Below, in pieces: positions 1-7,644 of a stretch of DNA of 64,000 nt. The stretch is from Pseudaminobacter soli (ex Zhang et al. 2022) (GTDB lineage Bacteria; Pseudomonadota; Alphaproteobacteria; Rhizobiales; Rhizobiaceae): NCBI RefSeq assembly GCF_014595955.1, contig NZ_JABVCF010000001.1, forward strand, positions 372,001 through 436,000, given 5' to 3'. The notes under the pieces are model-generated. The model saw nothing but the letters and a program-made list of their open reading frames with translations, was not told the origin of the DNA and searched no databases. The position numbers and the translations under genes are program-made. Each line of letters begins with the position of its first letter. Positions within the stretch are counted from its first letter, which is position 1.

Positions 1-249
1 GCCTTCCTGCTGACCCCGGAACAGCAGGCCTTCACCTATGACCAAGGCTATTTCTATCCCGGCCCGGCGGTCAAAAACGTGACGCTCGCCATGGCGCCAC
101 AGGAAAGCCAGGACGCCATCGCCGAATTCGGGCGCGAGGAATACGCCGATCTGATCGCCAACAATCCGATCGAACTGCCGCTCGAACCATCGTCGATGGT
201 CACGGCATTCCGCATTTGGGACGAACAGGTCGCTGCGGCGGCGAAGTAG
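1..249 (+). CDS. ABC transporter substrate-binding protein, C-terminal part (gene starts before the window)
   Basis: An open frame runs from base 1 to a TAG at 247-249 and gives the last 82 residues of a protein. The tail ends in a helical stretch typical of extracellular solute-binding proteins of the spermidine/putrescine (PotD) class. The genes that follow encode the ATPase and two permeases of the same class, so this is the periplasmic binding component of that importer. The start and signal peptide lie upstream and cannot be seen. The substrate cannot be told from this fragment; polyamine-class transporters also carry opines, amino acid derivatives and other small cations. Confidence 0.8.
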   Translation, partial: AFLLTPEQQAFTYDQGYFYPGPAVKNVTLAMAPQESQDAIAEFGREEYADLIANNPIELPLEPSSMVTAFRIWDEQVAAAAK

Positions 250-349
250 CGCATCAGGAGGGCGCCTCTGAAGGCGCTTCAGTCGTCAAGAAGGGCTGGA
301 TTCCGGCTCTTCTCGGGACTCTCGTGATAGCTGCTTGACCTGGCAGGAT

Positions 350-376
350 CCGGGCGCCCTTCGCCCGGCTCTTCTT
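350..376 (+). terminator. Intercistronic hairpin between binding protein and ATPase genes
   Basis: A 7-bp perfect stem (CCGGGCG at 350-356, CGCCCGG at 362-368) with a 5-base loop is followed by the pyrimidine-rich CTCTTCTTC. It lies 18 bases before the ATPase start. It may be a partial terminator or an mRNA-stabilising hairpin that keeps the binding protein more abundant than the membrane components, a common arrangement in ABC operons. It lacks a clean run of Ts, so full termination is doubtful. Confidence 0.35.
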
Positions 377-393
377 CAAGAACGGAATTGCGG

Positions 394-1461
394 ATGCTTC
401 TGGCGTCGTCGAAATTCGATGAACTACGGCTCGACCATCTGACACGGTCATTCGGTGCGCTGAATGCGCTTCAAGACGTCTCACTGACCATTCGAAGGAG
501 CGAGTTCATCGCTCTTCTCGGGCCTTCGGGCTGCGGAAAATCGACGGCACTCAACTGCATTGCAGGGCTGCTCGCGGCCACCGGCGGAAGCATCTATCTC
601 GACGACAAGCGCATCGACCAACTGAAGCCGGAGGACCGCGGCTTCGGAATGGTCTTCCAGAGCTACGCCCTTTTTCCGCACATGAGCGTCCGCGCCAACA
701 TCGGGTTCGGCCTGAAGATGCGAGGCACGCCCAAGGCCGAAATCGCCAAGCGGGTTGACGAGGCGCTGGCGCTGGTGCGCCTAGAAGCACATGGCCACAA
801 GCTGCCCGGACAATTGTCCGGGGGCCAGCAGCAGCGCGTCGCCATCGCCCGCGCCATCGTCATCGAACCGCCCTTGGTGCTGATGGACGAACCGCTATCC
901 AATCTGGATGCGAAGCTACGCCTGGAAATGCGCGCCGAGATACGGCGAATTCACAACCAGCTCGGCGCCACCACCATCTATGTCACCCACGATCAGGACG
1001 AGGCGCTTTCACTCGCCGACAGGATCGTCGTGCTGCGCGAGGGCCGGATCCGGCAGGTCGGTTCGCCGCGCGACCTCTATGAAAGCCCCGACCATCTCGA
1101 TGTCGCCGAGTTCATGGGTTTTCGCAACCGCCTCACCGGCAAGGTCACAGCCCGCGACGGCGAACGCGTGACGGTGGAGGTCGGCACTGTCAGGCTTGCC
1201 GGCAAGATGCGCGGCGACATTCCCGTCGGCGCTCAAGCCGTGATCGCTGCGCGCCCGGACGACGTCACGGCCGCGAACCAGGGGAAAAGCGCTCTCGAGG
1301 CTACAGTTGAGACCATCGAATACCGTGGCCGCGAATTCGTCGGCAGCGCCCGCACCGCGGACGGGCTCGAATTGATCTTCCATGCGCCTCAGGCCGCAGC
1401 GATCGACAGCACGGTTTCGCTGTCGGTCGACCCGGCACACGCGCTAGTCTACGCCGTGTAA
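394..1461 (+). CDS. Polyamine-type ABC transporter ATP-binding protein (PotA-like)
   Basis: About 355 residues. Near residue 43 there is a Walker A (GPSGCGKST), then the Q-loop (VFQSYALFPH), the ABC signature LSGGQQQRVAIARA, a Walker B with LVLMDEPLSNLD, and a VTHDQDEAL switch. A C-terminal TOBE-like regulatory domain of roughly 110 residues follows, as in the PotA/UgpC/MalK branch. It would power uptake through the two permeases encoded next. I chose ATG 394; a TTG two codons upstream is also in frame but is poorly placed relative to the weak GGA ribosome-binding site. The substrate is unknown. Confidence 0.92.
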   Translation: MLLASSKFDELRLDHLTRSFGALNALQDVSLTIRRSEFIALLGPSGCGKSTALNCIAGLLAATGGSIYLDDKRIDQLKPEDRGFGMVFQSYALFPHMSVRANIGFGLKMRGTPKAEIAKRVDEALALVRLEAHGHKLPGQLSGGQQQRVAIARAIVIEPPLVLMDEPLSNLDAKLRLEMRAEIRRIHNQLGATTIYVTHDQDEALSLADRIVVLREGRIRQVGSPRDLYESPDHLDVAEFMGFRNRLTGKVTARDGERVTVEVGTVRLAGKMRGDIPVGAQAVIAARPDDVTAANQGKSALEATVETIEYRGREFVGSARTADGLELIFHAPQAAAIDSTVSLSVDPAHALVYAV

Positions 1462-1469
1462 GCGTTCAC

Positions 1470-2366
1470 ATGCAGAGGGCCGTACACACCCCACCTCCGA
1501 CCTTGCGACAGCGGCTTGCCGTCAAGGGTATTGACGGTGTCACGCTTATGGTGCTGCCGGCCGTGCTGTTCGTGCTGGCGATCTTCGTCTACCCGTTTGT
1601 CTATGGCCTGCTGCTGTCCTTCACGCCGAAGGAAGGCGGGGTGCTCGCCAACTACATTCGCTTCTTTTCCGATCCGTTCCTCTACAACACCATCGCCACC
1701 ACGCTGTGGCTGGCCATGCCGGTGACCGTCATCAGCCTGGCCTTCGCGCTGCCGGTCGCCTTCCGCGTCCGCCTGATGACCCGTCAAAGGCTGCTGACCA
1801 CCGTCCTCGTTCTACCGGTCACGCTTGGCACGGTCCTGGTGGCCGAAGGACTTCTCAACTTTCTTGGCCCGCAGGGCTGGTTCAGCCGTACCCTGATGCT
1901 CATCGGGATCATCGACAGCCCCGTGAAGCTCACCAACAACTATTGGGGCGTGTTTGCCTCGCTGATCATAACCGGCTTCCCGTTCACCTTCCTGCTGACG
2001 CTGTCCTATGTGACGGGCATCGATCCGGCGCTCGAACAGGCCGCGGCGACGCATGGCGCCAGCGCATGGCAGCGTTTCCGCCACGTTTTCGTGCCGCTGC
2101 TGGTACCGGGCCTGACGATCGCCTTCTGCCTCTCCTTCGTCCAGGCCTTCGCGGTATTTCCTTCAGCGATCCTGCTCGGCGCCCCGGCCGGTCCGACGCG
2201 GGTGATCTCGATCGCTGCCTATCAGGCGGCTTTCGAGCAATATGATTATTCGATGGCATCGGCGATCGCCATGATCATGGCGGCGGTGCAACTGGTCATC
2301 GTCGTGGCCGTGCTGATGCTGCGCAACCTGTTCTATCGAGGCACCACCGCCGGCGGAAAGGGCTGA
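1470..2366 (+). CDS. ABC transporter permease (PotB-like)
   Basis: 298 residues with about six hydrophobic segments after a short cytoplasmic N-terminus, the usual size for a type I importer permease of the spermidine/putrescine class. The EAA-type loop that contacts the ATPase is visible as EQAAATHGASAWQRFRHVF. It starts 8 bases after the ATPase stop with no strong ribosome-binding site, so it is probably translationally coupled. It would form the inner-membrane heterodimer with the product of the next gene. Confidence 0.9.
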   Translation: MQRAVHTPPPTLRQRLAVKGIDGVTLMVLPAVLFVLAIFVYPFVYGLLLSFTPKEGGVLANYIRFFSDPFLYNTIATTLWLAMPVTVISLAFALPVAFRVRLMTRQRLLTTVLVLPVTLGTVLVAEGLLNFLGPQGWFSRTLMLIGIIDSPVKLTNNYWGVFASLIITGFPFTFLLTLSYVTGIDPALEQAAATHGASAWQRFRHVFVPLLVPGLTIAFCLSFVQAFAVFPSAILLGAPAGPTRVISIAAYQAAFEQYDYSMASAIAMIMAAVQLVIVVAVLMLRNLFYRGTTAGGKG

Positions 2367-2367
2367 G

Positions 2368-3213
2368 ATGATCCGCGATACCACGGTCGGCGCAAAACTC
2401 TGGATCACCGCGATCTGGGTGGTCGTCGCCTTCTTCGTCGTCAACCTGATCGCGATGATCGCGACCGTCATCCTGTCATCCTTCGCCACGCGCTGGCTCG
2501 GAACCTGGCTGCCCGCCGGCTTCACCACGCGCTGGTATTTCACCGCCTGGGCGGAGTTCCAGCTATATAACGTCCTAATCGTGACGTTTCAGATCGCCTT
2601 CACCGTGGTGGCGCTGGCGGGTCTGCTTGGGGTGACGGCCGCCTATGCGCTGGCACGGCGTGATTTCCCGGGCAAGAAGCTGGTGATGCTTCTATTCCTC
2701 TTGCCCCTTCTGGTGCCGCCGATAACCTTCGGCATTCCGCTGGCGACCGTGCTCTATCAGGCGGGGCTCGCCGGTACCTTCTGGGGCGTGGTGCTCGCCA
2801 ACCTCGTGCCGACGGTCCCCTTCGTCGTTCTGGTGATGATCCCCTTCATCGAGCAGATCGATCCGAAGATCGAGGCGGCGGCACGCGTCTTCGGAGCCAA
2901 TACGTTCCGGCTCCTCCTCCATGTGCTGTTGCCGATGTTGCTGCCGGGCATTCTGGCGGCCCTGCTTCTGGTCCTGGTGCGCACGGTGGGCATGTTCGAG
3001 TTGACGTTCCTGACTGCCGGCCCGACCAGCCAGACGCTCGTGGTGGCGCTCTACTATTCGGTCTTTGCCTCGGGCGTGCGCGCGGTGCAGTCCATTGACG
3101 CCATGGCGGTCATCTACATGATCACAACGTTGGTCTGGCTGCTGATCGCGCTCCGCTTCGTCAATCCCACGCAGATCGTCGCCCGCGCCAAGCAACAGCC
3201 GGCCTCGAGTTGA
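2368..3213 (+). CDS. ABC transporter permease (PotC-like)
   Basis: 281 residues with about six transmembrane segments and the EAA loop AARVFGANTFRLLLHVLLP. The ATG follows the TGA of the preceding permease after one base, so the two are tightly coupled. It is the second half of the inner-membrane channel of this importer. It is the last gene of the operon: the next gene is on the opposite strand and converges with it, with only about 45 bases between, and no convincing terminator hairpin is seen there. Confidence 0.9.
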   Translation: MIRDTTVGAKLWITAIWVVVAFFVVNLIAMIATVILSSFATRWLGTWLPAGFTTRWYFTAWAEFQLYNVLIVTFQIAFTVVALAGLLGVTAAYALARRDFPGKKLVMLLFLLPLLVPPITFGIPLATVLYQAGLAGTFWGVVLANLVPTVPFVVLVMIPFIEQIDPKIEAAARVFGANTFRLLLHVLLPMLLPGILAALLLVLVRTVGMFELTFLTAGPTSQTLVVALYYSVFASGVRAVQSIDAMAVIYMITTLVWLLIALRFVNPTQIVARAKQQPASS

Positions 3214-3258
3214 TTGCGCTCGCTGCCGTTATCGGTTGGCGCTCCGCGACTAGACGGC

Positions 3259-4626
3259 TCACGCAGCCGATCTGCTGAAGGCGCGTGCAACCGGCGGTGC
3301 AGTGATCAGATCCAGGAGTGGATTGACCGGAACCCTGCCCGACAGCGCGGCTACCGCGTCGACGATCTGACCGGCACGCTCGGTCCCGCAGAAGTCGTCG
3401 GCATTGGCATGGAACTTGGCGAGGATTTCGGCGTCGCTCAGAGGGCGCTCGGCATCGCCACGGGCCGGAAGCGTTTCGCTTTCCAGCACACGGCCGTCCT
3501 TGAGCCTGAAGCGGGCCCGCGCGAAGCGCTCGGCCGGGAAGCGTGCCTCGAGGTCGGGAGCCTCGATCAGCCGGATCCGGCTGCTGAGCGAACGAACGGT
3601 GGGGTCCTGCAGGGACGGCCCGACGATAGCCGATGGGGGGAACTCTCCATAGGCAACGGCCACGGCGACCGGGAACGGAAGGTTGTACTGCGCGATCTCG
3701 GTCGTCGCCGGCATCATGTCGTCCAGCCGGACGGCATTGTGGAAGGTCTCTATCTCAATCTGCTCGATGGCATCGGCAGTCAGATCATGTGCCCGGCGCA
3801 CCGACAACGCGGCTTCGATGGCGGGCTGCGCCCACCGGCAGACCGGGTAGGGCTTGAAGTACTGCTCGAGGATGCGCCAGCGCTCGCCCAGATCACTCCA
3901 GAGATCCGCGACCTTCTCGTCTTCCACCACCAGCGCCGGAGCCCCTGTGAAGCCGTCAGCGGCCAGATGGGCGGCACTGAGGCCCGCCATGGCGCCCCAG
4001 CCGGAGCCATCCCTCACCATCGTCGGGAAGTCGATGCAGCGCATCATCTGGCTGCGGGGACCGTGATACTCCGCAATGCCGATAGCTTCGCGAAGACGCG
4101 TTGCGTCGAACCCCCAGACGCGCGCGGCCGCTGCAGCGACCCCGAGGGCGTTCCAGGCGCCGGAGGTGTGATAGTCGCAGCAGATCCGATGCTGGGCAAT
4201 ACCGGCGCGCAGGGCGATCTCATAGCCGATCACGAGGCTCGCGAGAAACTCATCGCCCCGCATCGGCTCCTGAAGCGTGTCCGCCACGGCCGCCAGCCCG
4301 GGAAGGATCGCGCAGCCTGCATGGCCTTTCGTCAGCACGTGCCCGTCATGGCAATCGAAGCTGTCGATGGTAACGCCGCCGGCCAAGGCAGCGCCGACCG
4401 GGCTCGCCGAACGTCCGTCGAAGAGGATGCGAGAAGGCCGCTCGCCCTGCCCTGCCCCGAAGAATCTGGCCGCATGGCCTATGATGATGCGCGACATGTC
4501 CGTTTGTGTGCCGGCGGCGGCGGTTCCGATCAGGTCGAGCAGACAACGACGAGCCATTCGAACGACCTCGTCCGGCAAGTCCGCGAACCGCGTCGAACAG
4601 ACGAAATCATGCAACCGCTTGCCCAC
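3259..4626 (-). CDS. MmgE/PrpD family protein
   Basis: 455 residues, the normal length for the MmgE/PrpD fold. The N-terminal region has the family pattern (CLLDLIGTAAAG, then GHAARFFG), with GHAGCAILPGLAAVADTL near residue 115. Known members include 2-methylcitrate dehydratase, cis-aconitate decarboxylase and iminodisuccinate epimerase, so the fold does not fix the reaction. The GTG start at 4626 is preceded by a strong GGAGGAG nine bases upstream. The gene lies between a polyamine-class transporter and a divergent GlxA-type regulator, which suggests that it acts on the transported compound. There are no prp or citrate-cycle partners nearby, so methylcitrate dehydratase is unlikely. Confidence 0.88.
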   Translation of the reverse strand: MGKRLHDFVCSTRFADLPDEVVRMARRCLLDLIGTAAAGTQTDMSRIIIGHAARFFGAGQGERPSRILFDGRSASPVGAALAGGVTIDSFDCHDGHVLTKGHAGCAILPGLAAVADTLQEPMRGDEFLASLVIGYEIALRAGIAQHRICCDYHTSGAWNALGVAAAAARVWGFDATRLREAIGIAEYHGPRSQMMRCIDFPTMVRDGSGWGAMAGLSAAHLAADGFTGAPALVVEDEKVADLWSDLGERWRILEQYFKPYPVCRWAQPAIEAALSVRRAHDLTADAIEQIEIETFHNAVRLDDMMPATTEIAQYNLPFPVAVAVAYGEFPPSAIVGPSLQDPTVRSLSSRIRLIEAPDLEARFPAERFARARFRLKDGRVLESETLPARGDAERPLSDAEILAKFHANADDFCGTERAGQIVDAVAALSGRVPVNPLLDLITAPPVARAFSRSAA

Positions 4627-4746
4627 TTTTCAACTCCTCCCCGAGCCCATGCAGTGGCGGCAACTATGCCCACGGCCGCTGCCGATGCTTGACATTTTTC
4701 GACGGGTACTGTGCGTGTTTCGGCAGCGCTCAAGAAAGAGCATTAC

Positions 4747-5721
4747 ATGCACGATCAAGGCACCTTTACCGCGACCGTTTTCCTCACTCCGGGCTTCTCG
4801 ATGATGTCGTTTTCGTCATTGATCGAGCCGATGCGAGGGGCCAATCGCATAGCGGGCAGCCAGTTGTTCCGGTGGCGCCTACTCAGCCCGGCCGGCGGAC
4901 CCGTTCCGGCAAGCAACGGCATCGAATTGCAGACACAACCAATCCCCGTGCGAGATGAGGGTTCGGACATGGTCGCGATTTGCGGCGGCCAGGAAGACGA
5001 GACGTATACCGACCGCAGGTTGCGGGAATTCCTGCGCCACCTCGTGCGCACCGAGGCGATTGTCGGCAGCGTCGGCACCGGGAGCTTCATCCTCGCAGAC
5101 GCGGGAGTCCTGGATGGCCGGCGTTGCACAACCCACTGGGACTACATCGATGCCTTTCGGGAGAAGTATCCGCGACTCGACATCTGCAACGATATCTTCG
5201 TGATCGACCGACGGGTCTTCACCTGCGGCGGCGGCGTCGCCGCAATGGATGTCATGCTGGAGATCGTCGGGGGCATGCGAGGCAGCGATTTCGCAAACAG
5301 GGTCCGCGAGAACTTCGTCTATGGAAGCATACGCAGCCACGACGAGAGCCAGCGCATGTCCTTGCGGATGCGCCTGGGCGTGGCGAATGTGACCTTGATC
5401 GACGCGGTCGGCCTGATGGAGTCCCATACCGAGTCTCCGCTCCGCCTACCTGTGCTGGCGCGTCGTGTGGGTGTATCGCAGCGGCAGTTGGAGCGCTTGT
5501 TCGAAACGTGGCTCGGAGTTGCGCCCGCACAATACTACGTTCGGGTACGGCTGGATCGCGCCCGGGCGCTGTTGCGCCATTCCTCGATGCCCATATTCGA
5601 TGCCGCGGTTGCCTGCGGTTTCACATCAGCCTCGCATTTCTCAAGAGCCTATCGAAGCCACTTCGGGTGCTCTCCCAGCGCGGACCGTGTTCGAACAAAC
5701 ATGATCAAGCAGAAAGTGTAG
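4747..5721 (+). CDS. GlxA-type AraC family transcriptional regulator (DJ-1/PfpI domain plus HTH)
   Basis: About 324 residues. The first 190 residues form a class I glutamine amidotransferase-like (DJ-1/PfpI) domain. The C-terminal 100 residues carry the AraC double helix-turn-helix, with ARRVGVSQRQLERLFE and the second motif ACGFTSASHFSRAYRSHFG. Many GlxA-type regulators control catabolism of quaternary amines, carnitine or amino acid derivatives. The nucleophile-elbow Cys of the domain is absent (GSVGTGSF), so it is a sensor rather than an enzyme. ATG 4747 has the AAGAAAGAG element just upstream; an in-frame GTG at 4711 would add 12 residues. It is divergent from the PrpD gene and probably controls it and the transporter. 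Confidence 0.88.
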   Translation: MHDQGTFTATVFLTPGFSMMSFSSLIEPMRGANRIAGSQLFRWRLLSPAGGPVPASNGIELQTQPIPVRDEGSDMVAICGGQEDETYTDRRLREFLRHLVRTEAIVGSVGTGSFILADAGVLDGRRCTTHWDYIDAFREKYPRLDICNDIFVIDRRVFTCGGGVAAMDVMLEIVGGMRGSDFANRVRENFVYGSIRSHDESQRMSLRMRLGVANVTLIDAVGLMESHTESPLRLPVLARRVGVSQRQLERLFETWLGVAPAQYYVRVRLDRARALLRHSSMPIFDAAVACGFTSASHFSRAYRSHFGCSPSADRVRTNMIKQKV

Positions 5722-5978
5722 AGGACCGACGGCCCGATGGGAAAGAGAGAGGTGGAGCGCGTTCAGCCCGCGCAGATTGGCGCGGTTGACGAGGTTGACG
5801 CGCAGGATGGCGGCGGCGGTGCGATCCTTACGGTGCGCGGCGACCCAGCGAGATGCCACTATAGGCCCTGCCCTCGATAGGAGCAGGATGCTCCTGATCC
5901 GCGATTCCGGCTTACTAATTCCAAATCTGCTTTCGTTCCCCTGTCCGGCCGCGCAGATGCGCCTAGAGTCGACTCATC

Positions 5979-6851
5979 GTGAGTACGCGTCCCGAATTCA
6001 TCCCGCCGATGCTCCCGACCCTGGTGGACGAACCACCCGAGGGGGACGACTGGATTCACGAACTGAAGTTCGACGGATACCGCACTCAGATCGTGATCGC
6101 CGATCGGCGAGCGCGGCTCTTCACCCGAAATGGCCATGACTGGACGCTCAAGTACCTGCCGCTGGCCGAAGCGGCGGAGCGGATCCAGGTCGGCTCGGGT
6201 GCGGTGATCGATGGCGAGGTGATCGTCGCCGAGGCGGAGGGCAAGCCGAACACCAAGGCCCTGAAGCCCGCGATCCGGACTGCGCCGAAGCGGCTCATCT
6301 ACATAGCCTTCGACCTGCTTCACCTCGACGGCTACGATTTTCGCGATCAGCCGCTGCAGCGCCGGCGCCTGCTGCTGCACGCCATGCTGAAGCCCGAGCA
6401 CGAACCGATCCGCTTCAGCCAGTCCTTTGAAGGGACCTCCACCGAGATCTTCGACGCTATCGAGCGGATGGGGCTGGATGGGATGGTCTCGAAACGGCTG
6501 GGCAGCCGATATAGAAGCGGCCGCACGATCGACTGGATGAAGACCACGTGCTTCGTAGAGGCCGAGTTCGGCATCATCGGCGTGCAGCGGGAGGGCCGAG
6601 AATCGGCCATGGCGCTGATGGCCGACGAAACCGGTAACTATGTTGGCAGCGCCTTCGTCACACTGCCGAAAGGCATCCGCGAGCGTCTATGGCAGCGGGT
6701 GCAGGCGAAGGCTGGGGCGAAACCGCCCAAGGGCCTGGACAAGGAAAAGGCCGAGTGGATCAGGCCCGGCCTGATCGGGCGGGTCCGGTTCCTTAAGGGC
6801 GAGGAGACGCTCCGGCATGCCACGCTGAAGGATGTGCGCGAGGATCAATGA
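5979..6851 (+). CDS. Stand-alone ATP-dependent DNA ligase (LigD ligase-domain type)
   Basis: 290 residues. The nucleotidyltransferase motif I is ELKFDGYR, with Lys30 as the adenylated residue. Motif III (IDGE, Glu80), IIIa (FDLLHLDG) and IV (DGMVSKR) follow, and then a C-terminal OB-fold ending in KGEETLRHATLKDVRED. It would seal nicks or take part in end joining. It has no primase-polymerase or phosphoesterase domain, and no Ku gene is in the window. Motif V reads WMKTT where ligases normally have a second Lys (K-x-K); this is reported as a finding. The GTG start lacks a good ribosome-binding site, but the following residues match the usual family start. Confidence 0.88.
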   Translation: MSTRPEFIPPMLPTLVDEPPEGDDWIHELKFDGYRTQIVIADRRARLFTRNGHDWTLKYLPLAEAAERIQVGSGAVIDGEVIVAEAEGKPNTKALKPAIRTAPKRLIYIAFDLLHLDGYDFRDQPLQRRRLLLHAMLKPEHEPIRFSQSFEGTSTEIFDAIERMGLDGMVSKRLGSRYRSGRTIDWMKTTCFVEAEFGIIGVQREGRESAMALMADETGNYVGSAFVTLPKGIRERLWQRVQAKAGAKPPKGLDKEKAEWIRPGLIGRVRFLKGEETLRHATLKDVREDQ

Positions 6852-6911
6852 GACCTCCGCCGCCAGTGCAAGTGGAGACGGCCGTAGGAACGACATAACG
6901 CGCCAGTTGAA

Positions 6912-6933
6912 AAGAGAGCAACTCCGGTCTCTT
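6912..6933 (-). terminator. Weak hairpin downstream of tRNA-Ser
   Basis: AAGAGA (6912-6917) and TCTCTT (6928-6933) can pair around a 10-base loop. On the minus strand the stem lies just past the CCA end of the tRNA and is followed by TTC. It is a possible terminator of the tRNA transcript, but the stem is short and has no U-run. Confidence 0.25.
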
Positions 6934-6945
6934 GACAAATTATTG

Positions 6946-7035
6946 TGGCGGAGGGAGTGGGATTCGAACCCACGGTGGACTCGCGCCCACGCCGGTTTTC
7001 AAGACCGGTGCCTTAAACCGCTCGGCCATCCCTCC
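6946..7035 (-). tRNA. tRNA-Ser(UGA), CCA encoded
   Basis: Read on the minus strand, the acceptor GGAGGGA (7035-7029) pairs with TCCCTCC, followed by a G discriminator and an encoded CCA at 6948-6946. The anticodon arm is ACCGG-TCTTGAAAA-CCGG-like, with anticodon TGA, which reads UCN serine codons. A long class II variable arm (GGCGTGGGCGCGAGTCC region) and the T-loop GGTTCGAATCC are clear. No integrase gene or duplicated tRNA 3' end is seen nearby, so there is no sign that it serves as an attachment site here. Confidence 0.96.
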
Positions 7036-7094
7036 GGATACCGCTCTGTGCAGAGCAGGCATTCCAGCAACTGCCACATGGTGGCTGGCGCTGC

Positions 7095-7123
7095 CTTTAT
7101 CGTTTCTGCGCTCCTCGCGTCAA
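7095..7123 (-). promoter_or_regulatory. Putative sigma-70-type promoter of tRNA-Ser
   Basis: On the minus strand, TTGACG (7123-7118) is followed after 17 bases by ATAAAG (7100-7095). This would give a start about 50 bases before the mature tRNA 5' end. The -35 is near consensus and the -10 is weak. Confidence 0.35.
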
Positions 7124-7275
7124 TGTTCGGCATCACGAAAGCATCGGTCACAGCGGGGCTCCCGCTTGGCTGACGGCACTCTCGGAACCCAGTCGGCGCA
7201 GGTGATTGTTCCTCCACGACTTTCGAACTAAGCTCGTTCATCGCTTCCGCAGGGATTGAAAGATAGTCTGACCCG

Positions 7276-7644
7276 ATGCGCCGCAAACCAAAACTGGCCT
7301 GCGTGATCGTCCTGGCGCTTCCCTGCCTGACGGCTGCCGGTTGCGTGCGGACCTACGATGGGACGATCGTCCCCGAATACACGCCGATGCTGGCGGTGGA
7401 ACGCGGCGTCCCCCGCGTCGAGTATCGCAAATCGGATACGCTCCCAGCCAGCCGCTTCGTGGAATTCCCGAGCGCTCCGCCGCCGCCCCAGGCGGAGGCT
7501 GCACCGTCTCGACCCACCCGCACTGTTCCGAGGCCGGCGGACAGCGGGCGGCGCCTGCTGCCGCTGCAAGTCGCGTCAGAAACGCCCGTCACCTGCCGCA
7601 CCACGCAGGGAGATAACGGGCGCGTGAGGGTCGCCTGCAACTGA
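7276..7644 (+). CDS. Small putative lipoprotein of unknown function
   Basis: 122 residues. A basic start (MRRKPK) is followed by a hydrophobic stretch and a lipobox-like LTAAGC, with Cys at about residue 22, so signal peptidase II processing is likely. The mature part is Pro- and Arg-rich with no domain I recognise. Two Cys near the C-terminus (TCRTT, ACN) could form a disulfide in the periplasm. There is no strong ribosome-binding site. It is isolated between tRNA-Ser and mucR on the same strand. Base composition and the lipobox support a real gene, but the function is unknown. Confidence 0.6.
   Translation: MRRKPKLACVIVLALPCLTAAGCVRTYDGTIVPEYTPMLAVERGVPRVEYRKSDTLPASRFVEFPSAPPPPQAEAAPSRPTRTVPRPADSGRRLLPLQVASETPVTCRTTQGDNGRVRVACN

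Noticed and set aside
3214..4692. 492-codon open frame on the plus strand antisense to the MmgE/PrpD gene
   Set aside because: No recognisable domain, and a composition typical of an antisense shadow; the minus-strand frame has clear family motifs and a strong ribosome-binding site.
6946..7275. tRNA-Ser as a genomic island attachment site
   Set aside because: No integrase, no repeated tRNA 3' end and no composition change were seen on either side within the window.
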